Positions 17,691-26,000 of a DNA stretch of 64,000 bases are shown here, piece after piece. A program made the position numbers and the translations under genes. Numbering within the stretch: position 1 is the stretch's first letter; each line of letters starts with the position of its first letter. The notes under the pieces are model-generated. The model saw nothing but the letters and a program-made list of their open reading frames with translations. It made no database searches and was not told where the DNA came from. Source of the DNA: Parvibaculum sp. (GTDB lineage: Bacteria; Pseudomonadota; Alphaproteobacteria; Parvibaculales; Parvibaculaceae); contig NZ_JAHBYN010000001.1 of the NCBI RefSeq assembly GCF_019635935.1, positions 2,695,532 through 2,759,531 on the forward strand, in the 5' to 3' direction.

Positions 17691-17796
17691 AAGCCAGTGG
17701 CGGGCAGCGGGTCGTCTTCAAATCCGCGGCCAAACGCGGTATCTCTAGAACCATAAAAACATATGAGGGCGCACCGCGCCTGCAGGGAGAACGACA

Positions 17797-19551
17797 ATGG
17801 CCGACAATGCCGCCAAATGGCCCGCCATGACCATCGAGGAAGCGCATGCCTTCCTGACCGCGCCGGGCTCGCCCTTCGAAATGGAAACGGTCGACATTCG
17901 CGGCAACAAGATCCGCACCTACAAGAACACGCCGCCTTCCTTGCGCGCGATTTTCGATCTCGGCCGCGCCTGGGGCGAACGCGAATTCATCGTCTATGAA
18001 GACGAGCGCCTGACCTACGAAAGCCACTACCGCGCCGCGACCGCTTTCGGCCGTGTGCTGAGCGAAAAATACGGCGTGAAGAAGGGCGATCGCGTGGCGC
18101 TCATCATGCGCAACTTTCCCGAATGGTCGATCGTCTTCTGGGCGGTCGCCGCCATTGGCGGCGTCATCGTGCCGCTGAACGCCTGGGGCACGGGCCCCGA
18201 ACTCGAGTATGGCGTTTCGGATTCGGGCTCGAAAGTCCTGATCGTCGACCATGAACGTCTCGACCGCATCCGGCCGCATCTGAAGGCGCTCGGGCTCGAC
18301 GGCCTCGTCGCCGTGCGCACACCGGCCGACGAACTGGGCGTGGCCGAGGCTTTCGAAACGCTGGTCGCGAAACCGCAGGATTACGCAAAGCTGCCGGACG
18401 ACACGTTGCCCGATCCCGGTGTCCACCCCGACGATGACGCGACGATCTTTTATACCTCCGGCACCACCGGCAAGCCGAAAGGCGCGCTCGGCACGCAGCG
18501 CAACATCTGCACCAATCTGATGAACGCGCTGCTCGGCGGCGCCCGCGCCTTCATGCGCCGTGGCGAAATTCCGCCAGCGCCCGATCCGGCCGCACCGCCG
18601 CGCATCACGCTGCTGTCGGTGCCGCTTTTCCATGTGACCGGCTGCCACTCGATCCTGGTGTCGACCTATGCGGGCGGCGGCAAGCTCATCATCATCCACA
18701 AATGGAATCCCGAAAAGGCGCTCGAGCTGATCGAACGCGAGCGTGTGACCGCGTTCGGCGGCGTACCGGCAATGGTCTGGCAGGTTCTGGAATCGCCCGA
18801 CTTCCAGACGCGCGACACATCGAGCGTCGAGTCGATCGGCTATGGCGGCGCGCCGTCCGCGCCCGACCTCGTGGCGCGCATCAAGCAGCAGTTTCCGAAA
18901 GTGCAGCCGTCGAACGGCTACGGCCTCACCGAAACTTCGGCCATCACGACCCAGAATCTTTCGGAAGACTATATTGCAAAGCCCGACAGCGCCGGTCCCG
19001 CCGTGCCGGTCTGCGATATCAAGGTTGTCGATGAGAAGGGCAATGAATTGCCGCGCGGACAGGTCGGCGAGCTCTGGATCAGGGGCCCGAACATCGTGAA
19101 GGGCTATTGGAACAAGCCCGAGGCGACCGCCGCCGCGATCACCGAAGGCGGCTGGTTCCACTCGGGCGATCTCGTGCGCATCGACGATGAAGGCTTCGCC
19201 TACATTCTCGACCGCGCGAAGGACATGCTGATCCGCGGCGGCGAAAACATTTATTGCGTCGAGGTCGAGGACGCGCTCTACGCGCATCCGGCCGTCATGG
19301 ACGCCGCCGTCGTCGCCATCCCGCACAAGGTGCTGGGAGAAGAAGTCGGCGCCGTCGTTCAGGTCGCGCCCGGCAAGCAGGTGAGCGAGGAAGAGCTTCG
19401 CGCCCATGTCGGCAAGTTGCTCGCCGCCTTCAAGGTGCCGATCAAGATCGAACTCCGGCACGAACCGCTGCCGCGCAATCCGAACGGCAAGATCCTGAAA
19501 ACGGTTCTGCGCGAAGACATGAAGAAATATGAAGGTTATCGCGCGGCGTGA
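17797..19551 (+). CDS. Class I adenylate-forming enzyme, acyl-CoA synthetase
   Basis: A 584-residue ANL-superfamily ligase. The ATP P-loop is FYTSGTTGKPKGAL, the adenine motif is YGLTETSAIT, WFHSGDLVRIDDEGF and DRAKDMLIRGGENIYCVEVED mark the domain hinge, and the C-terminal catalytic lysine is in NPNGKILK. Such enzymes activate a fatty or aromatic acid as acyl-AMP and then transfer it to CoA. Chain length or ring preference is not readable. It is followed after 22 bases by an SDR gene with its own GGGGAGG site, so the two probably form an operon for activation and oxidation or reduction of a carboxylic acid. A similar pair lies at 33179-35684. Confidence 0.92.
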   Translation: MADNAAKWPAMTIEEAHAFLTAPGSPFEMETVDIRGNKIRTYKNTPPSLRAIFDLGRAWGEREFIVYEDERLTYESHYRAATAFGRVLSEKYGVKKGDRVALIMRNFPEWSIVFWAVAAIGGVIVPLNAWGTGPELEYGVSDSGSKVLIVDHERLDRIRPHLKALGLDGLVAVRTPADELGVAEAFETLVAKPQDYAKLPDDTLPDPGVHPDDDATIFYTSGTTGKPKGALGTQRNICTNLMNALLGGARAFMRRGEIPPAPDPAAPPRITLLSVPLFHVTGCHSILVSTYAGGGKLIIIHKWNPEKALELIERERVTAFGGVPAMVWQVLESPDFQTRDTSSVESIGYGGAPSAPDLVARIKQQFPKVQPSNGYGLTETSAITTQNLSEDYIAKPDSAGPAVPVCDIKVVDEKGNELPRGQVGELWIRGPNIVKGYWNKPEATAAAITEGGWFHSGDLVRIDDEGFAYILDRAKDMLIRGGENIYCVEVEDALYAHPAVMDAAVVAIPHKVLGEEVGAVVQVAPGKQVSEEELRAHVGKLLAAFKVPIKIELRHEPLPRNPNGKILKTVLREDMKKYEGYRAA

Positions 19552-19573
19552 ACCGTGCGCGGGGAGGACGACA

Positions 19574-20347
19574 ATGAACATCTCGCTTGAAGGCCGCGTC
19601 GCGCTGGTGACGGGCGGCAGCCGCGGCATTGGCCGCGCCATTGCGGTTGCGCTGGCGGAGGCGGGCGCCGACGTCGCGGTCAATTATCGCCGCGACGAGG
19701 AGGCGGCAGCCGAAGCGGTCGAGGCGATCGAGCGGCTGGGACGCAAGGCGAAGGCCTATTCGGCCTCGGTCGAAAATTTCGAGGAAGACCAGAAGATGGT
19801 CGCCGACGTGCTGAAGGATTTCGGTTCCATCGGCATTCTCGTCAACAATGCCGGCATCGCCTCGCGCGGCCAGACGGTCGCCGACACCGATCCGCTGGAA
19901 CTTGAGCGCGTGCTGCGTGTTCATGCGATGGCGCCGCATTTCGTTTCGAAGCTGGTCATCCCGCATATGCGCAAGGAGAAGCGCGGCGACATCGTCATTA
20001 TTTCTTCGGTGGCGACGCTCAACCACGCGGCGCAGGGCGGTCCCTACAATATGGGCAAGGCGGCGGCCGAGGCATTGGCGCTGACGCTGGCCAAGGAAGA
20101 ACGGAAGTTCGGCATACGGACGAACATCGTCGCGCCTGGCCTCACCGACACCGACATGGGCTCGCGTCTTGCGGCGGCCCGCGCCGGCAAGAAGGGCATG
20201 GACATCCACGAACTCGACGCCAACATGCCTTTCGGCCATGTCTGCAGCCCCGAAGAGGTGGCCGCCGCGGTCGTCTATCTCGTTTCGGATGCCAATCCGT
20301 ATGCGAACGGTCAGAAGATCAACATCGACGGCGGCGGCCCGATGTGA
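19574..20347 (+). CDS. SDR family oxidoreductase (FabG-like)
   Basis: A 257-residue short-chain dehydrogenase. TGGSRGIG is at residues 12-19, an Arg-containing NYRRDE after the second strand suggests NADP(H), NNAGIAS follows, the catalytic serine is in IISSVA, and the catalytic Tyr-Lys pair is in GGPYNMGKAA. The C-terminus NPYANGQKINIDGGGPM is FabG-like. I chose ATG 19574, which has a GGGGAGGACG ribosome-binding site; an upstream in-frame start would overlap the synthetase gene. It probably acts on a CoA-linked hydroxy/keto intermediate made after the upstream acyl-CoA synthetase, which is an inference from gene order. Confidence 0.9.
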   Translation: MNISLEGRVALVTGGSRGIGRAIAVALAEAGADVAVNYRRDEEAAAEAVEAIERLGRKAKAYSASVENFEEDQKMVADVLKDFGSIGILVNNAGIASRGQTVADTDPLELERVLRVHAMAPHFVSKLVIPHMRKEKRGDIVIISSVATLNHAAQGGPYNMGKAAAEALALTLAKEERKFGIRTNIVAPGLTDTDMGSRLAAARAGKKGMDIHELDANMPFGHVCSPEEVAAAVVYLVSDANPYANGQKINIDGGGPM

Positions 20348-20434
20348 TCCGGAAATTTGGGGTACTGCGACACCCCGAAACGCCCTTCTGTCATTGATCT
20401 GTCAAAAAACTGTCACGGGTCGCTGCGGAGCGCA

Positions 20435-20482
20435 CTTATCCCCGGGTTTATCCCGCAACTTATGCCGCAACTTGTCCCCGCA
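20435..20482. repeat. Four tandem 12-bp imperfect repeats (iteron-like)
   Basis: Four contiguous 12-mers: CTTATCCCCGGG, TTTATCCCGCAA, CTTATGCCGCAA and CTTGTCCCCGCA. The consensus is close to CTTATCCCCGCA, and the first six bases of the unit TTATCC recall part of a DnaA box without the ACA end. They end 27 bases upstream of the CueR-type promoter of copA. Purpose is unknown; a regulator-binding array is the simplest reading. Confidence 0.6.
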
Positions 20483-20506
20483 TTGTGATTCCCGGATCGG
20501 CCGCGC

Positions 20507-20537
20507 TTGACCTTCCAACAATGGGAAGGTCCATGAT
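20507..20537 (+). promoter_or_regulatory. CueR-type copper-responsive promoter of copAB
   Basis: The -35 element TTGACC (20507-20512) is separated by 19 bp from the -10 element CATGAT (20532-20537), the over-long spacing used by MerR-class activators. The spacer carries a perfect dyad ACCTTCC-N7-GGAAGGT (20510-20530), the known CueR operator form. The expected transcript start is at about 20543-20545, which coincides with the copA ATG at 20544. No cueR gene is in the window. Confidence 0.88.
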
Positions 20538-20543
20538 CCGCCG

Positions 20544-22385
20544 ATGATGAAGACACGAATCCGGATTCCGCTGCCCACGCTCGCAAGTCTCGCGCTCGCG
20601 GGAGGGCTTGTGGCTGTTCCCTATGCCGCGTTCGCGGGGAACTACGATCTGACGGTCGCGAAGGCGAAAGTCGAAATCGACGGGCGTACTGTCGAAAAGC
20701 TGACGGTCAACGGAAGCGTTCCGGGACCGACACTTCGTCTCCGCGAGGGCGAGAAGGCGACGATTACGGTTGCCAACGAAGCAGACGAACCTACATCGAT
20801 GCACTGGCACGGCATTCTGCTGCCGGGCATCATGGACGGCGCACCCGGTTTCAACGGCTTCATGGGCATCGCGCCCGGTGCGTCCTACACTTACACCTTC
20901 GATATTCGCCAGAGCGGCACCTACTGGTATCACAGCCATACCGGCACGCAGGACCAGAGCGTGCTGGGCGCCATCGTGATCGAGCCCGCCGCGCCGCCGC
21001 CGTTCCCGGCCGAGCGCGACTATGTGGTGCTGCTCGGCGACATCACGCCGGAAAACTCCGACCACGTCCTGCGCAATCTCAAGGCCGATCCGGGCTACTA
21101 CAATTACAACAAGCGTACCCTGCGCGACTTTTTCGGCGACGCGCGCGAGCAAGGCTTCGGCGCGGCGCTGCGCGACCGCCTCGACTGGGGCGAGATGCGG
21201 ATGGACCCGACCGATCTTGCCGACGTGACCGGCTATGCGTTTCTCGTCAACGGCAAGCAACCGGCCGAAAACGAAACCTTCATCTTCAGGAAAGGCGAAC
21301 GTACTCGCCTGCGGCTGATCAACGGCTCGGCCATGACGCTGTTCGATGTGCGGATTCCCGGTCTGAAGATGAAAGTGGTGGCCGCCGACGGCAACGACGT
21401 CGAGCCGGTTTCCGTGGACGAGATCCGCATGGGTGTCGCCGAACGCTATGACGTGATCGTCGAACCGGACGGAGAGGGCCCCTACACGATCTTCGCCGAG
21501 TCGATCGACCGCGCGGGCTATGCGCGTGCGACGCTAGCCGCAAACGAAGGCGCTGAAGGTCCGATACCGGAGCGCCGCCCCCGTGCGTTGCTCGCCATGG
21601 ACGATATGGGCGCGGCGCATGGCGGCCATGCCGGATACGACATGGACGGCGCGAAAGATGAGCATGGCGGCGCTCGCGATGATCATGGCGGACATGAAGG
21701 TCATGGCCATGAAGGTCATGGCGACGTTCACCAGATGGATGACAGGCACGACGGCCATGACGGGCATGACGGGCACCACATGCACGAGATGCAGCACGAC
21801 GGCGCCGCGCACGAAAGCCCTTCCGCCCCTGCGCGCGCCGTCGGCTGGGCATCGGGTTTTCCGGAGGGATCGAAAGTTCTCGCCTATGAGGACCTGCGCG
21901 CCCGTGCGGCGCCCGGCGACAACCGCCCGCCGGATCGTTCGATCGAGATGCGCCTCACCGGAAACATGGAACGCTATGTCTGGACGCTGAACGACAAGCG
22001 TTTTGGCGAGGCCGCGCCGATCCGCGTCCGCTACGGCGAACGCGTGCGGATCGACTTCGTCAACGAGACCATGATGGCGCATCCGATGCACCTGCACGGC
22101 ATGTTCTTCGAGCTTGAGAATGGTGCGGGTGCCCATCGCCCGCTGAAGGATACGGTGATCGTGCCGCCCGGAAAATCCGTTTCGGTCATCCTGACGGCGC
22201 GGGAGGTGGGCGCTTGGCCGCTGCATTGCCATCTGCTCTATCACATGGCCTCGGGGATGATGACGGCCTTCGTCGTCGAGCCGCCGGACGCCGCCGAGGC
22301 GGGTATCACGCCGGACGGCGCGTCCTTGCCGCTCGCCATTTCGCATGACGGTCATGGCGGTCACGCAGGGCACGGAGGCATGTGA
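20544..22385 (+). CDS. copA: Multicopper oxidase, copper resistance protein CopA type
   Basis: A 613-residue multicopper oxidase with three cupredoxin domains. Copper ligands are visible: HWHG (87-90), WYHSHT (His130, His132), HPMHLHG (His513, His516, His518) and HCHLLYHM (His561, Cys562, His563, His567), the Cys being the type-1 copper ligand. A His/Asp/Met-rich insert at about 353-424 (17 histidines) resembles copper-binding loops of CopA/PcoA. In the family it oxidises Cu(I) in the periplasm. The signal peptide (about 1-31) has hydrophobic core LASLALAGGLVAVPYAAFA but no twin-Arg motif, which is unusual because most CopA proteins are Tat-exported. It sits behind a CueR-type promoter and overlaps copB (TGATG). 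The start coincides with the expected transcript start, suggesting a leaderless message. Confidence 0.93.
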   Translation: MMKTRIRIPLPTLASLALAGGLVAVPYAAFAGNYDLTVAKAKVEIDGRTVEKLTVNGSVPGPTLRLREGEKATITVANEADEPTSMHWHGILLPGIMDGAPGFNGFMGIAPGASYTYTFDIRQSGTYWYHSHTGTQDQSVLGAIVIEPAAPPPFPAERDYVVLLGDITPENSDHVLRNLKADPGYYNYNKRTLRDFFGDAREQGFGAALRDRLDWGEMRMDPTDLADVTGYAFLVNGKQPAENETFIFRKGERTRLRLINGSAMTLFDVRIPGLKMKVVAADGNDVEPVSVDEIRMGVAERYDVIVEPDGEGPYTIFAESIDRAGYARATLAANEGAEGPIPERRPRALLAMDDMGAAHGGHAGYDMDGAKDEHGGARDDHGGHEGHGHEGHGDVHQMDDRHDGHDGHDGHHMHEMQHDGAAHESPSAPARAVGWASGFPEGSKVLAYEDLRARAAPGDNRPPDRSIEMRLTGNMERYVWTLNDKRFGEAAPIRVRYGERVRIDFVNETMMAHPMHLHGMFFELENGAGAHRPLKDTVIVPPGKSVSVILTAREVGAWPLHCHLLYHMASGMMTAFVVEPPDAAEAGITPDGASLPLAISHDGHGGHAGHGGM

Positions 22386-23101
22386 TGCGAAAGATGCTTC
22401 TTGCCGCGCTTCTCGGATCGTTCGCCTTTCCGGGGACCGGACGAGCCGAACCCGGCGACGTCGTGGCGATGGATCACGGCGCCGAAATTTTCCGCAGGAT
22501 CGTCGTCGAAGCGGATTACGCGGCCCGCGACGGCGGCCAGTGGCGCTGGCATGTCGATGGCTGGATCGGCGGCGATAGCGAACGCGTCTGGATCAGGTCG
22601 GAAGGCAAGATCGAGGACGGCCGCGCCGAAGAAGCAGAACTGCAGCTTCTCTACGGTTGGAACGTGCATCCCTTCTGGGACGTGCTTCTGGGTGTCCGTC
22701 AGGATTTCGAACCGCGCGGCGAGACCTATCTCGCTGCGGGTGTAACCGGCCTCGCGCCCTATTTCTTCGAGACGGACGCGACCGCCTTTCTCTCGACCGA
22801 GGGCGACCTCTCGCTTCGCCTCGAACAGAGCCTCGACATTCCGGTCACGCAGAAACTGATCGCCGAACCGCATGTCGAGTTGAATGCTTTCGCGCAGGAC
22901 GTGCCCGAGCGCGGCATCGGCGCGGGCTTCAGCGGCGTCGCGGCCGGCTTGCAGCTTCGCTACGAAATCACACGCCGGTTCGCGCCCTATGCCGATCTTG
23001 TGTGGGAACGCGCACTTGGCGAAACCGCCTCGATCGCACGCGGGCGGGGCGAGGATGTCGAAGTCACGACGCTGCGCTTCGGCGTTCGAGCGATGTTCTG
23101 A
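22385..23101 (+). CDS. copB: Copper resistance protein CopB
   Basis: A 238-residue outer-membrane protein of the CopB/PcoB family. A signal peptide (about 1-22) is followed by beta-strands typical of the family: WRWHVDGWIGGDSERVWIRSEGK, ELQLLYGWNVHPFWDVLLGVRQDF, then VTGLAPYFFETDATAFLSTEGDLSLRLEQSLD and the terminal RFGVRAMF ending in an aromatic residue. In the family it binds or moves copper at the outer membrane with CopA. The N-terminal Met-rich region found in many CopB proteins is missing; only MDHGAE remains. The ATG at 22385 overlaps the copA stop (TGATG), so translation is coupled. It ends 6 bases from the convergent glycosyltransferase gene. Confidence 0.9.
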   Translation: MRKMLLAALLGSFAFPGTGRAEPGDVVAMDHGAEIFRRIVVEADYAARDGGQWRWHVDGWIGGDSERVWIRSEGKIEDGRAEEAELQLLYGWNVHPFWDVLLGVRQDFEPRGETYLAAGVTGLAPYFFETDATAFLSTEGDLSLRLEQSLDIPVTQKLIAEPHVELNAFAQDVPERGIGAGFSGVAAGLQLRYEITRRFAPYADLVWERALGETASIARGRGEDVEVTTLRFGVRAMF

Positions 23102-23107
23102 CGGTCC

Positions 23108-25858
23108 TCATTCCGCCGGCGACAACGCGCCCGCCGTCTCGGCCTTCGGCTTGCGCCGGACGAGCGACGGCATGACGTTGATGAGCGAGAGCAGCACGGC
23201 CGAAGCGTAAGGAACGGACTGCACCAGCAGCACGGCGACCCAGAGCCTGGAATGGCTGTCGGCGAAATCCGGGCTCAGCAGGAAGGCAATCGTCAGTCCC
23301 CAGAGCACCGTCAGCATCAGCGTTTCCTCCCGCACCTGGATGAAGGCGGCCGCGAGCGGCGGCTTGTCCTCGCATTTCGGTGTGCGAATGAAGGGTTTGC
23401 TGGTGGTGATCATGCCGTTGAGCATCGCCTTGGCGACGGTATGCGTGAGGCCGAGCGCCGCGACGCCGGCGCCGAGGCTTTCGAGGAAGGAACAGTCGCG
23501 AATGCGCACGGCATAGAGCCACAGCGAACGGATGACCTTGAAGGCGAAACTGCCGATGGTCGGGATCAGAAACGCCGCGACCGGCAGATAGACCATATGC
23601 GGCTGGTAGAGCGCCCAGACCGACAACACGATGCTGGCGGTCGTGAAAAGCAGCGCCAGCCCGTCGGCGAACCACGGCAGCCATCCGGCAAGGAAGTAAT
23701 AGCGTTGCGCGCCCGAAAGGCCGTTCTTCCGCCGCGCCCAGGGCGCGAGCGCATCCCAGTGATGCTTGACGATCTGCACCGCGCCGTAAGCCCAGCGGAA
23801 ACGCTGCGTGATGTAACCGGCCAGCGTGTCGGGCGTGAGACCGCGGCCGAAGGAATGGTTGACGTAAACGCTGTCATAGCCGGCGCGATAGAGCTTGATG
23901 CCGAGCTCGGCGTCCTCGCAGATGCACCACTCCGCCCAGCCTCCGACCTTTTCGAGCGCCGACTTGCGCACCAGCGTCATCGTGCCGTGCTGGATGATGG
24001 CGTTGAAATTGTTGCGCTGGACCATGCCGATATGAAAGAAGCCGGCATATTCCCAATAGGCCATGTTCTTGAAGGCGCTTTCGTGCCGGTCGCGATAGTC
24101 CTGCGGCGCCTGCACGAAGCCGACATCGCGCTTGTCGAAATAGGGAACCATCGTCTTGAGCCAGTTCGGCTCGATCTGGTAGTCGCTGTCGATGACGGCA
24201 ATGATTTCGGCGTCGGGCGCGGTCTTCGCCATGCCGAAATTCAGCGCACCGGCCTTGAAGCCCGGCCAGTTTTCGAGATGGAAGAAACGGAAGCGCGGTC
24301 CGAGCGTCGCGCAATAGTCGCGCACCGGCTGCCAGACTTCCGGATCGGTCGTGTTGTTGTCGAGCACCAGCACTTCGTAGTTCTCGTAGTCGATCAGCGA
24401 CAGCGCCCGGAGCGTCTCCTTCACCATCTCGGGCGGCTCGTTGTGGATCGGCACATGGATCGACACCTTGGCGGTCGGACTGACAACCTTGTCGTCGAAC
24501 GGCTTGAAGTGCCGCTCGCCGTGGCGCGTCCAGATCACCTCGACGAATTCGATGGCCTCCGTCAGCAGCACGATGAGGAGCAGGCCTTGCGCGAAAAAGA
24601 GAAAGCTCCACACCGTGACGCCGACCCAGGTGAAATAGAGGCCGGTCACCGAAAGTCCCGCCCAGGCGATGGCCGATCCGGCAATCTGCGTCAGCACCGC
24701 GAAGAAGATAACGCCGGCCGGCCGCACATGGCTCTGGCGCAGAATGAAGAGCATGGCCGGCAGAAGCGCGAGGCCGGCCGCCAGCGACGCCCAGAAGCGC
24801 CATTCCGGCGCCTCGGAAATGCCGCCGGCCATAGGGAATTTCGGTTGCCGGTCGGCATTGTAGATGCCCCAGAAGGCGCCGGCCGCGCCTTCCTCCGACG
24901 CCTTCCACGGCTGGTCGAAGGCTTCGATGACGTAGTAGGTGAGGTCTTCCTGCTTGGCGCGGTTGAGAAACTCGCGCATGAACGTCGCCTGGTTGACCAG
25001 CGACGGCACGGCTTCGGTGCTCAGCTCGGATTCGGAGAGGCCCAGATAGGGCCGGCGCGGAATGACCTTGCCGCGGCTCGGCCAGCCGACTTCCGACACG
25101 ACGATCGGCTTGCCCGGATAGGCCTCTTTCAGCAGCGCAATTCGCTCGAACACCGCATCGACCGCGATGTCGATCGGAATGCCCTCCCAATAGGGAAGGA
25201 TCTGCACGGCGATGTAATCGACTTCCTTCACGAGCTCGGGATGGTTGAGCCAGATATGCGGCGGCTCGGCCGTCGAGACCGGCTTCCAGATGCGCGTCTT
25301 GGCGCGGCGGATATAGGCGATCAGCTCGTCCACCGTCACGTCGCGCCGCAGCAGCGCCTCGTTGCCGACCATCACGCGCACCACATTGCGCCGTGGCGCG
25401 GCTTGAATGAGCCGTTCGAGTTCGACCTCGTTGCGTTCGAGATTGGGACCGATCCAGGCGCCCGGCGCCACCGACAGGCCGTACTGGGCGGCGATTTCGG
25501 GAATCCGTTGCTGACCGAAGACCATGGTGTAGGTGCGGATCGCCTGCACCGTGCCGGCGAGCAGCTTCAAATCCTCTTCGATCTGCGCGGCGGAGGGATG
25601 GCGGTTCCGGGTCGGGTCCTGGCCCTGGCGATAGGGGCTGTAGGAGAAGCCGACGATTTCGCCGGTCCAGGCTTCGGCGTGATGCGGCTGGTTGAAGGCC
25701 GCCCAGACCGCGAGATTGGCCGCGATGACGAGCGGCAGCACGATGAAGAAGAAAGCCGCCTGGCGCACAAAGGCCGACCGGTGCCAGGCGCGCGGATTGG
25801 CGGCGGCAGGCTCGGGCGCGGCTTCGGGGGCAGGCGGCGGCACTTGGGGTTCGTCCAT
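23108..25858 (-). CDS. GH17-GT2 fusion, beta-1,3-glucan synthase-like (NdvB type)
   Basis: A 916-residue membrane protein joining a glycoside hydrolase family 17 domain to a processive glycosyltransferase family 2 domain. A first helix (about 36-55) is followed by GH17 (about 65-345) with the general acid in VGNE (Glu167) and the nucleophile in VSEVGWPS (Glu256). Helices at about 355-440 lead to GT2 (about 460-690) with DSD (557-559), the acidic pair in CICEDAELG and QRFRW (685-689). More helices follow. This layout is that of rhizobial NdvB-type proteins, which make beta-1,3/1,6 glucans from UDP-glucose and use the GH17 part for transglycosylation. I prefer ATG 25858 to the TTG at 25879. Confidence 0.86.
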   Translation of the reverse strand: MDEPQVPPPAPEAAPEPAAANPRAWHRSAFVRQAAFFFIVLPLVIAANLAVWAAFNQPHHAEAWTGEIVGFSYSPYRQGQDPTRNRHPSAAQIEEDLKLLAGTVQAIRTYTMVFGQQRIPEIAAQYGLSVAPGAWIGPNLERNEVELERLIQAAPRRNVVRVMVGNEALLRRDVTVDELIAYIRRAKTRIWKPVSTAEPPHIWLNHPELVKEVDYIAVQILPYWEGIPIDIAVDAVFERIALLKEAYPGKPIVVSEVGWPSRGKVIPRRPYLGLSESELSTEAVPSLVNQATFMREFLNRAKQEDLTYYVIEAFDQPWKASEEGAAGAFWGIYNADRQPKFPMAGGISEAPEWRFWASLAAGLALLPAMLFILRQSHVRPAGVIFFAVLTQIAGSAIAWAGLSVTGLYFTWVGVTVWSFLFFAQGLLLIVLLTEAIEFVEVIWTRHGERHFKPFDDKVVSPTAKVSIHVPIHNEPPEMVKETLRALSLIDYENYEVLVLDNNTTDPEVWQPVRDYCATLGPRFRFFHLENWPGFKAGALNFGMAKTAPDAEIIAVIDSDYQIEPNWLKTMVPYFDKRDVGFVQAPQDYRDRHESAFKNMAYWEYAGFFHIGMVQRNNFNAIIQHGTMTLVRKSALEKVGGWAEWCICEDAELGIKLYRAGYDSVYVNHSFGRGLTPDTLAGYITQRFRWAYGAVQIVKHHWDALAPWARRKNGLSGAQRYYFLAGWLPWFADGLALLFTTASIVLSVWALYQPHMVYLPVAAFLIPTIGSFAFKVIRSLWLYAVRIRDCSFLESLGAGVAALGLTHTVAKAMLNGMITTSKPFIRTPKCEDKPPLAAAFIQVREETLMLTVLWGLTIAFLLSPDFADSHSRLWVAVLLVQSVPYASAVLLSLINVMPSLVRRKPKAETAGALSPAE

Positions 25859-26000
25859 CGGCAAATCCGCGGAAAACAACTATGGAGGGCCAGCCGCCCG
25901 GACAGGGGCGTGGCGCTCTCTCTTCCATCCGCTCCGTGACCAAATTAGGGCAAGCGCGGCGGGGCTGCAAAAAAGGCCGGAAAGGGCGGTGTCCCGCCCC

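Noticed and set aside
20435..20482. CRISPR array
   Set aside because: The repeats are contiguous, 12 bp, imperfect and without spacers, so they do not fit CRISPR.
23252..25939. Antisense open frame of nearly 900 codons over the GH17-GT2 gene
   Set aside because: No domain features; the minus strand gene is intact with catalytic motifs, so this is a shadow.
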